Positions 6,912 to 12,826 of a DNA stretch of 12,826 bases are shown here, piece after piece. Each line of letters starts with the position of its first letter. Position 1 is the stretch's first letter. Position numbers and translations under genes: made by a program. The notes under the pieces were generated by a model. It saw nothing but the letters and a program-made list of their open reading frames with translations. It was not told the origin of the DNA and did not search any database. Source of the DNA: Bacteroidota bacterium. Its GTDB lineage: Bacteria > Bacteroidota > Ignavibacteria > Ignavibacteriales > Ignavibacteriaceae. The stretch spans positions 1 to 12,826 of the forward strand of contig JAEYUD010000165.1 in NCBI GenBank assembly GCA_023433685.1, given 5' to 3'.

Positions 6912-7538
6912 ATGAAAAAGAGTCAAGTATACTTCATCATGTATATCGTGCTCATTACGGAATTGCTGGTTGTAATTCTGGAAAGAGACCACCTGATGGA
7001 GAAAGAAAATCAGATCAAGAAAAAGATGATCGCGAGCATCGCCGACCAGTACAAAAGGGATATCGAACTCAGTGTTCCGATCCCATACAGCGAGTGGCAG
7101 ATCAACACAGATTCGATAAAGATCCCTATCAATGCCACAGGTCTTGTTTCTGACGAAGAAAAGAAAAGCTCCGTTTACAAGATAACCTCTGAAGGTAACA
7201 AAGGACCCGGCGGTGTGGCCTTCCCGGCCTCATTGTTATCAACAGAGCAGGATGGTGCTTACGCGATCGTTAAGGATGCCAACGGAAACGCGGCTCTCCT
7301 TATTAAAAAGGCCGCGGCTATAGGTGACTATGAATTCACAGCCACACTATCTGTTAAAAGGCAGTTACCGACTTATCTTCCCCTCTTCCTTCTCGAAGAA
7401 CTGAAAAAAGAGAGCGGATTCAAGGAAGGTTCTGAAGTGAACACCAAGCCGGTTAAGTTCAAGATCAAAGTTAAGACAGAGCCAGTTCAGACACCCAAGA
7501 AGGGTGATGTCATTAATGTTGGCCCCTCAATCGACTAA
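6912..7538 (+). CDS. Short GldM-like protein: one N-terminal TM helix with a periplasmic beta domain
   Basis: A 208-residue protein with one hydrophobic helix (about 6-24), a charged helix (about 25-48) and a periplasmic part that looks beta-rich (about 50-190). The start VYFIMYIVLITELLVVILER recalls the GldM N-terminus, where an MYLV segment opens the single TM helix that sits in the GldL ring. Differences from GldM are clear: GldM is about 500 residues with four periplasmic domains, while this one has room for one; its TM helix carries Glu17, with Glu24-Arg25 at its end. AGGAG (6900-6904) precedes the ATG. The next gene encodes an exported 367-residue protein that might replace the missing outer domains. 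GldM relatedness rests on position and the TM pattern, so it is moderate at best; the protein being a bitopic inner-membrane protein is more certain. Confidence 0.5.
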   Translation: MKKSQVYFIMYIVLITELLVVILERDHLMEKENQIKKKMIASIADQYKRDIELSVPIPYSEWQINTDSIKIPINATGLVSDEEKKSSVYKITSEGNKGPGGVAFPASLLSTEQDGAYAIVKDANGNAALLIKKAAAIGDYEFTATLSVKRQLPTYLPLFLLEELKKESGFKEGSEVNTKPVKFKIKVKTEPVQTPKKGDVINVGPSID

Positions 7539-7552
7539 GAACAGGAAATACA

Positions 7553-8656
7553 ATGACCAAAACATTACTAAAAGCAACGATCTTCACTTTACTGATCGCG
7601 GGCATTTCATTCGCGCAAGGATTCAAAGTTGATGACACGCTTGACGTAGTGATTTTACAAAAAGTGAGAGTACCGGAGATCCCTCTGGTACTCTCTGCTA
7701 TTACCAAAGTAAATTCGCTATCCGCCGAGATTCTTAACTCGTCCGGTTCAAGTATTTTGAAACTGAATGATTCACAAAAGTTTCAAAAACCATCATCCGA
7801 AGAAGTTGTGGCGAAAACTGCTCAACAGCAAGGAAGAGGAGTAACGGTTCAAACTTATTTTGAGCCGACTTTCCAGGAGCCCGGAGTTTATTATCTTAAA
7901 TTGATGATAAATGTTACCGGTGAAGCAAATAAATCACTTACGGCTGACAAGTATTACATGATTAATGTAAAACTGCCAACCATGGCTGCTCCAATAGCTG
8001 TCAGGAACAGTTACTTTTTCAGCGAGAATCCTGCTTTTAGTTTTGCGGTGAACGAATATACTGATCAGGAAAGATACTCTTATACAATTTCTGATGGTGC
8101 CAGCACGTTAAAAGATGGAAAGGGCTCTTTCATTGAACTGAGCCAGATCATGAATGATCCGCAGAATGTTGGAAAAATTTTGAAGGTTCAAGGTTTTTAC
8201 AATGGCAGTTTGATGACCTACACTGATCCCGTTTCGGGTAAGCCGGTAACTGCCGCGTGGGATATCTCGATCCAGAAACCTGGTCTTGGTGATTTCAGCG
8301 GATGGGCAACCCTTTCAGAGAAGGAAGCTGAGAATGCCGCTCCCTGGTATATCAGTGTTGATAATCAGGCTTCGCGACAGTTCCTCTTCGGATACTTTGG
8401 AAACACAGCGAATGGTTTCGTTTTCGCGGCTCCCAAATTCAATCAGCTTAGAGTCACATCGGAACCCGACAATTTCATCCAAAGCGTTTCGCAGGCTAAA
8501 AAAGGGTTGTTCCCTGTGGTTGAGATAGTGGTTAATCCCGCTTTTCTCGATGCCATGGCGATCGGCTCCGATGAATCTGTGAAACTCACAATCCAGTTCA
8601 CCACTCAATTTGGTGAAAAAGTGATCAAAAAATACCGGGCTAATGTAATTAAGTAG
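7553..8656 (+). CDS. Exported protein of unknown function in the GldL/GldM-like operon
   Basis: A 367-residue protein with a Sec signal peptide (MTKTLLKATIFTLLIAGISFA, cleavage near residue 21) and no later membrane helix, so periplasmic or outer-membrane-associated. The mature part appears mostly beta: a first Ig-like region (about 27-140, ending with the strand pattern YYMINVKLP), a second (about 145-245), and a C-terminal region (about 255-367) containing the GWATLSEKEAE segment and ending in alternating hydrophobic strands. There is no cysteine cluster, lipobox or catalytic motif. It lies 14 nt after the GldM-like gene, with AGGAA before the ATG, so it is very probably co-transcribed. I do not recognise the family. 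One reading is that it supplies the periplasmic domains that the short GldM-like protein lacks; this is inference from context. Confidence 0.7.
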   Translation: MTKTLLKATIFTLLIAGISFAQGFKVDDTLDVVILQKVRVPEIPLVLSAITKVNSLSAEILNSSGSSILKLNDSQKFQKPSSEEVVAKTAQQQGRGVTVQTYFEPTFQEPGVYYLKLMINVTGEANKSLTADKYYMINVKLPTMAAPIAVRNSYFFSENPAFSFAVNEYTDQERYSYTISDGASTLKDGKGSFIELSQIMNDPQNVGKILKVQGFYNGSLMTYTDPVSGKPVTAAWDISIQKPGLGDFSGWATLSEKEAENAAPWYISVDNQASRQFLFGYFGNTANGFVFAAPKFNQLRVTSEPDNFIQSVSQAKKGLFPVVEIVVNPAFLDAMAIGSDESVKLTIQFTTQFGEKVIKKYRANVIK

Positions 8657-8693
8657 AGTAAAAAAAGGTTTTTAAAATAAAGAAGATACGACT

Positions 8694-10238
8694 ATGAAAC
8701 GATTACTAACAATTATTATGGTTGCCGGTTTTCTGTTCCAGCCGCTTCTAAAAGCGCAGGAAGCAGATGACTACATCCGTAATATCGATTTGAAGCTGAG
8801 GAAGGACAAGAAGTACCTTAACCTCAACTTCGTTGACCTTGCCGGCACTGAGAAACTTCTCCAAGGGCTCAATCCGGTGCCAAGAGTTGACGGTAAAGAC
8901 CCGTTCGTTTTCAAAGCCAACGACAATTATACGTACAGACTGGTCTTTTTGACGAACGCGATAGGGATTGACTCAACAGTCCTGCTTTACATCAATGAGA
9001 TAATTGCCGCGGGTGCGGGTGACTCCGCAAATATCTTTGGTGCCAATCAAGCCGGTGGTCCAACCGAATCGATGGTGATCGCCTTCAAAGATATGAACGC
9101 GTTAATGGGCAGCAACTATGGGAAGTATTCCAGTTTGATTGAGTATATCGACAGATTGCAGAAGATCGACCCCGAGTACAAGTATGGTACTCTTCTTGGG
9201 ATCACCCCGGATGACGCCATTAATACATCGCTCGGCATTACATCCAGAGATAACACAGACTACCTCAATTTCATGAGGGCGAACGCGCTCCACTGGTACC
9301 CAAAAGTTGCTCAGAAATCATCCACCACCAAGAAGGGAAGAGGGGCGGGTGCAACTGATGCTCCGGCTTCAACACCTGATTTCAGGATCGACGCGGGTTT
9401 CAGCTCGATCTCTTTCTCGCACAAAGTGATGGATTTCTCATTCGGTGCCGCCGGAGTGGAACTTAATATGGAAGAACCAGTGCTTCACGCCCTTCCATTC
9501 GGTAACAACACCCTCGGTTTTGGTTTCAGAACGATGCTCAAACTCGCCAAGGATAATAAAAATCCCAACGCGGGGATGGTGCTTGATGCCAGACTGCTCG
9601 GAAGAGTGAGAATGAACACTGCTGATATCATCAACAATTTGCCTTTCGCGCTTAACGCGAAGTCAAACTTCCATGTTGGAACCTCGGCGGCGATCGACCT
9701 GCATGTTACAAGGCCGTTCGGATTACCTTTCATGAATGCTTATGTTTCAATAGGCGGCAGAGGGTATTCGAACCCTTATGTGACATTCAATGACAAACAG
9801 GTTGCCAACCAGAAATATGCTTTCTTCTCCTTCACACAGGCGGAAGGATCATTTTCATTCTACTGGAACACCAGTGACAAGTTAAGCTCTCGTTTTAGAA
9901 TAGATGTTGGTGTCGGCTATTACGACATGCTTAAAGCCTATTATCCGGGTACACGAACAACTGCAGCGAAAACCGAAGTGGTTGATAACACAATTTCACC
10001 TGTGGTTACTTTATACTACACCTTCGCTCCCGAGCAGAACGATATCTTCGGACTCAAGGCGAGAGTGTTCGATTCAGTAATCAAAGGTGATGCCTGGTTG
10101 AAGCTCCTTGAGCTTGATGGCGGACACACATTCAGATTTGCAGCAACAGTTTTCTCAGATCCAATCGGAAGAACCATACGCGAGTGGGAAAACCAGGGAA
10201 GTGTTTTCTTCCAGATCAGATACAGATATGGTTTCTAA
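8694..10238 (+). CDS. Putative outer-membrane beta-barrel protein, paralogue 1
   Basis: A 514-residue exported protein: signal peptide to about residue 21 (LLKA before Q22), an N-terminal globular domain (about 25-200) with the motif GAGDSANIFGANQAGG (107-122), a low-complexity linker (KSSTTKKGRGAGATDAPAST, 208-227), then a long region of alternating short strands (about 229-514) ending in the sequence RYRYGF. A terminal Phe and aromatic-girdle pattern are typical of barrels assembled by the BAM machinery. The gene starting at 11712 encodes a paralogue that matches along its whole visible length. The ATG follows the upstream stop by 37 nt, with only a weak ribosome site (AGAAGA). Function is unknown; operon position suggests an outer-membrane partner of the GldL/GldM-like proteins. 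The beta-barrel call is from pattern only. Confidence 0.7.
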   Translation: MKRLLTIIMVAGFLFQPLLKAQEADDYIRNIDLKLRKDKKYLNLNFVDLAGTEKLLQGLNPVPRVDGKDPFVFKANDNYTYRLVFLTNAIGIDSTVLLYINEIIAAGAGDSANIFGANQAGGPTESMVIAFKDMNALMGSNYGKYSSLIEYIDRLQKIDPEYKYGTLLGITPDDAINTSLGITSRDNTDYLNFMRANALHWYPKVAQKSSTTKKGRGAGATDAPASTPDFRIDAGFSSISFSHKVMDFSFGAAGVELNMEEPVLHALPFGNNTLGFGFRTMLKLAKDNKNPNAGMVLDARLLGRVRMNTADIINNLPFALNAKSNFHVGTSAAIDLHVTRPFGLPFMNAYVSIGGRGYSNPYVTFNDKQVANQKYAFFSFTQAEGSFSFYWNTSDKLSSRFRIDVGVGYYDMLKAYYPGTRTTAAKTEVVDNTISPVVTLYYTFAPEQNDIFGLKARVFDSVIKGDAWLKLLELDGGHTFRFAATVFSDPIGRTIREWENQGSVFFQIRYRYGF

Positions 10239-10262
10239 TCATTTTAAGATATGGATGGAATT

Positions 10263-11654
10263 ATGAGAAAGACATTATTTTTATTTATCGCGTTTCTTGC
10301 CATAGTGCCTTCACTGAAAGCACAGACTGCAGGAACCCCGGAGGTTGAAAACCTCAAAACCCTTTACAAAAGCCTCGAGTACAACACCATGGCCTTTGAT
10401 GATCTGAAACAGAAGTGGATGATCGATGACCCTACTTTTATCAGGGAGATATTCAACCGTTTTGTCGTCAGAAATTCTCTGAGACTTAACGGCAGAATCC
10501 CGAAGGTTGATATCATCAAAGAAAAAGCCAGACTTGTACAGGAAGGTGATGTTACCATCGAAGTAAGAAAAAGATATTACGATGACGAACTTGAGTTCTT
10601 CGCGTTCTATCCCTCTGCAGAGATCGGTAAGGAAAATCCACAAGCTCTGTTCGATCCTATCCAGGATGGTTTTCTTCTTAAAGAAATAGTTGGCGACAAA
10701 TCTTATGACAAGATAAAGGAGCTGACCTACTTCTACAAGGAAACCACTAAAGAGCAGGTATATACAAAGCTTGGCTATAACTTCGATGTTAACCTTAACC
10801 TGCTTCGTCCGGAGGTTATGTACTGGGGTGTGACATCAGAAGGAAACAACAAATATCTCCTTTCCCTCTTTGGTCAGTGGGGAAGTGATAAAGCCCTTTG
10901 GCCAGGCTGGTATATGAACGAATTCTTCATTGGTTCACGACTCACTTATTTCAAGAGTTTGAGCAATGATCCTGAAAAGTTCACCTACAGACTCTCCATT
11001 GGAGCCGGTATTCCTTCAAACAGGCCATACAAAGATGATATGACGGTTCAAAGGCTTTGGGTTTCAGGACAATCTGTTTATGCCAAGCTTGAAGGCTATC
11101 CTTTCACTTTTATAGATTCCGATTTCTTTAAAGACGTCCTCTTTTCTGTAGAAGGAAAAGTGACAGTTGTTGATAACAAGAAAGCTGACTACGGCAAGTT
11201 TACCACTATTCAGAATTTCTATTCTAATAGAACTTTTGTAAACTGGGAACTCCGTAAGAGAAACCTGATGAACGTGTTTGATTTTGGCGATCTTGAGGTT
11301 GGTCTCATTCTCTCGTCGTCAGATATAAACAAATACAGACTTGATCCTGCCAAAGCCGAGATAGTCGACCTTGAAAAAGGAAGGAAATCATTCATGCAGA
11401 AGTTCAATCACATCGTTTCTGCCGAAGTTGGTGTGAGAAAATCTGCGGGTCTTATTCAGCATTCAATTAATCTTGCAGCAGGTTACGCAACTGACGGATA
11501 TGGTTTTGTTGGCCTGAAGGCCTTCGCGATGCTTAGTGGAAACTTTGGCTTTGATGCCAGTGTCTTCAGTTCGTTCAGCGTTAATAAAACCAAGTTCCCG
11601 TACAGATACGACACTTACATCGTATTTTCGCCAATCCTGAGGATCAACTACTAA
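10263..11654 (+). CDS. Putative outer-membrane beta-barrel protein, unrelated to its two flanking paralogues
   Basis: A 463-residue exported protein with a signal peptide (MRKTLFLFIAFLAIVPSLKA, then Q21), a charged helical N-terminal region (about 25-165), and a beta-strand-rich region (about 170-463) ending SPILRINY, an aromatic C-terminus as expected for an outer-membrane barrel. An in-frame ATG lies 12 nt earlier at 10251; I prefer 10263 because it gives a normal signal-peptide start and GGATGG (10253-10258) is correctly spaced as ribosome site. It lies 24 nt after the upstream barrel gene, so it is likely in the same transcript. No motif of a named family was recognised, and I see no convincing GldN or GldK signature although those proteins sit near GldLM in other genomes. 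The helical N-terminal part could reach into the periplasm. Confidence 0.68.
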   Translation: MRKTLFLFIAFLAIVPSLKAQTAGTPEVENLKTLYKSLEYNTMAFDDLKQKWMIDDPTFIREIFNRFVVRNSLRLNGRIPKVDIIKEKARLVQEGDVTIEVRKRYYDDELEFFAFYPSAEIGKENPQALFDPIQDGFLLKEIVGDKSYDKIKELTYFYKETTKEQVYTKLGYNFDVNLNLLRPEVMYWGVTSEGNNKYLLSLFGQWGSDKALWPGWYMNEFFIGSRLTYFKSLSNDPEKFTYRLSIGAGIPSNRPYKDDMTVQRLWVSGQSVYAKLEGYPFTFIDSDFFKDVLFSVEGKVTVVDNKKADYGKFTTIQNFYSNRTFVNWELRKRNLMNVFDFGDLEVGLILSSSDINKYRLDPAKAEIVDLEKGRKSFMQKFNHIVSAEVGVRKSAGLIQHSINLAAGYATDGYGFVGLKAFAMLSGNFGFDASVFSSFSVNKTKFPYRYDTYIVFSPILRINY

Positions 11655-11661
11655 TTTTCCG

Positions 11662-11685
11662 ACCCCGGCGCGCGAGTGCCGGGGT
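11662..11685 (+). terminator. Intercistronic GC hairpin with a GCGA tetraloop (terminator, attenuator or processing site)
   Basis: ACCCCGGC (11662-11669) pairs perfectly with GCCGGGGT (11678-11685); G11670-T11677 and C11671-G11676 extend the stem to 10 bp and leave GCGA, a GNRA tetraloop. It starts 8 nt after the stop at 11654 and ends 26 nt before the next ATG. Only a short T-stretch (AACTTTTCC) follows, so full termination is uncertain. Partial termination or mRNA stabilisation of the upstream genes would fit its place between two operon genes. Confidence 0.6.
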
Positions 11686-11711
11686 AACTTTTCCAAATAA
11701 AGACCAAGAAA

Positions 11712-12826
11712 ATGACGAGAATTACATTTACTGTATTGGTTCTCTTATCTTTTAATATCTTAGCGCAAACTACCGACGAGATGTATCGCATCATCGAGCG
11801 GAAGTTACTCGTTGACAAGACGTACCTCGACCTTTACGCGTACAGTTTTACTCCCGACTCAAAAATGGGAACAATACTTCCTGTTGTTCCATTGACAGAT
11901 GGCAAGGGTGCATTCCGGTTCAATACATCCGGAAATATTAATTATGCTTTGGTTTACAAGAACCCGGATCTTGAGAATGATTCTATTACCTTGCTTTATC
12001 TTCTTGAGATCGGTGCCGGGGGGGCTGGTGACAGCTCCAATATTTTTGGAAGTAATGTTGCAGGAGGTGCTGACTCCAACATGGTGGTCAAGTTCAAAGA
12101 CTTTCAGGAACTTTACTTTCAGGGTAATCCCGCTTACGCTCAATTGGTTGAATTTCTTAAGAAAGAGTTGCTTGCCAACGATGGTTCTTCACTATTAAAG
12201 CTCGACAAAAAAGATAAAGAGAAAATTACCCGTGGGATGTCTTCTGATAACAATCTTGATTTCATATCATACCAGATGACCAACAGTTTACACAGATATC
12301 CAAAAGCCCAACTGACGAAATCAACCGGCGGAAGGGGAAGGGGTAATCAGCAAAACACAGCAGCCGGCTCCACTTCAATGGCAATAGATGCCTCTTTCAA
12401 CGCGTTGAGTTTCTTCCATCCGGTTATGGACTATGGCTTCGGTTTAATCGGTGTTGAAGTGAACACAAACACTCCCGTGCTCAATCTTGCTCCATGGAAA
12501 GGGCAGGCTGTAACCGGTGGTGTCAGGGCACTTTTCAGTGTTTCGGGAAGTATCGCGAATCCTCTGACCGACATGCTGATCGATGCCAGATTAATGGGAC
12601 GTTTCCGAATTGACATGAACTCGTTTATTGACAAGATTCCGTTCGTAATGGGTGATCCCACCAATCTGAATGTAGGGAATGGATTTATTTTTGAAGCAAA
12701 GACAACCGGTACTTTCAGCCTGCCTTTCTTCAATGTCTATTTTGCATACGGCCCGGAGAATTTTGAAAGACCGGCTTACCAGATTGGGAACAAGGCCTAT
12801 TTTTCGTTCACACAGTGGGAATCGAC
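11712..12826 (+). CDS. Putative outer-membrane beta-barrel protein, paralogue 2 (3' end beyond window)
   Basis: The reading frame is open from ATG 11712 to the window end, giving 371 residues of an incomplete protein. A signal peptide (MTRITFTVLVLLSFNILA, then Q19) is followed by a globular domain with GAGDSSNIFGSNVAGG (104-119), a linker GGRGRGNQQNTAAGS (206-220), and a strand-rich region. It is a paralogue of the 8694-10238 product: the GAGDS motif is identical at 13 of 16 positions, and other shared segments are LHxYPK before the linker, VMD-xxFGxxGVE after it, DARL(L/M)GR and FSFTQxE, all in the same order. The earlier protein is 514 residues, so about 140 residues may be missing here. 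The ribosome site is weak (AAGACC/AAGAAA). It lies 57 nt after the preceding stop, beyond a strong hairpin. Function is unknown; gene duplication within one operon is the main clue. Confidence 0.75.
   Translation, partial: MTRITFTVLVLLSFNILAQTTDEMYRIIERKLLVDKTYLDLYAYSFTPDSKMGTILPVVPLTDGKGAFRFNTSGNINYALVYKNPDLENDSITLLYLLEIGAGGAGDSSNIFGSNVAGGADSNMVVKFKDFQELYFQGNPAYAQLVEFLKKELLANDGSSLLKLDKKDKEKITRGMSSDNNLDFISYQMTNSLHRYPKAQLTKSTGGRGRGNQQNTAAGSTSMAIDASFNALSFFHPVMDYGFGLIGVEVNTNTPVLNLAPWKGQAVTGGVRALFSVSGSIANPLTDMLIDARLMGRFRIDMNSFIDKIPFVMGDPTNLNVGNGFIFEAKTTGTFSLPFFNVYFAYGPENFERPAYQIGNKAYFSFTQWES

Noticed and set aside
6912..8656. The short GldM-like gene and its neighbour as one frameshifted gene
   Set aside because: The downstream ORF has its own ribosome site and a full Sec signal peptide, so it is a separate gene.
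10251..10262. Upstream in-frame ATG of the middle barrel gene at 10251
   Set aside because: It lacks a ribosome site, and it would put four extra residues before a normal signal-peptide start at 10263.
11899..12198. Plus-strand open frame of 99 codons within the last gene
   Set aside because: It is a shadow frame; the frame from 11712 has a signal peptide and matches its paralogue.

Overview
The window looks like chromosomal DNA from the Bacteroidota/Chlorobi/Ignavibacteria side of the FCB group. The evidence is a secreted protease ending in a type IX secretion (T9SS) sorting domain with the NYPNPFNPST motif common in Ignavibacteria-like genomes, several matches to the Bacteroidota promoter pattern TTG...TAnnTTTG, and a cell-envelope operon starting with GldL/GldM-like motor proteins. 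Exact taxonomy cannot be fixed from this stretch. No RNA genes, CRISPR arrays, insertion sequences or transfer signatures were seen.

Left part (1-1272, minus strand): the start of a pyrimidine operon, pyrR followed 1 nt later by pyrB, which runs off the window edge. In front of pyrR there is a good promoter candidate, a leader of about 125 nt, and a terminator-like hairpin whose 3' arm is the pyrR ribosome-binding site. A 26-codon leader ORF with its own Shine-Dalgarno reads through this hairpin and stops in an ATGA overlap with the pyrR start. I read this as a PyrL-style attenuator combined with translational coupling.

Middle part (1293-6108, plus strand): a divergent gene for a 1014-residue secreted subtilisin-family (S8) protease (signal peptide, propeptide, catalytic domain, two FnIII-like domains, P-domain, linker, T9SS sorting domain), closed by a strong terminator. 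Next is a single gene for a four-helix membrane protein resembling the DUF2254 family, preceded by an exact TAnnTTTG box that abuts the terminator.

Right part (6296-12826, plus strand): a co-directional run of six genes. It contains a GldL-like inner-membrane protein with two TM helices and a coiled coil, a very short GldM-like protein with one TM helix, a separately exported 367-residue periplasmic protein, and three exported proteins with features of outer-membrane barrels. The first and third of these barrel-like proteins are paralogues that flank the second. The set could form an envelope-spanning machine: an ion-driven inner-membrane motor, a periplasmic part and an outer-membrane complex. 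It is either a divergent T9SS motor module or an undescribed relative. That function is inferred; the architecture and the paralogy are visible in the sequence.
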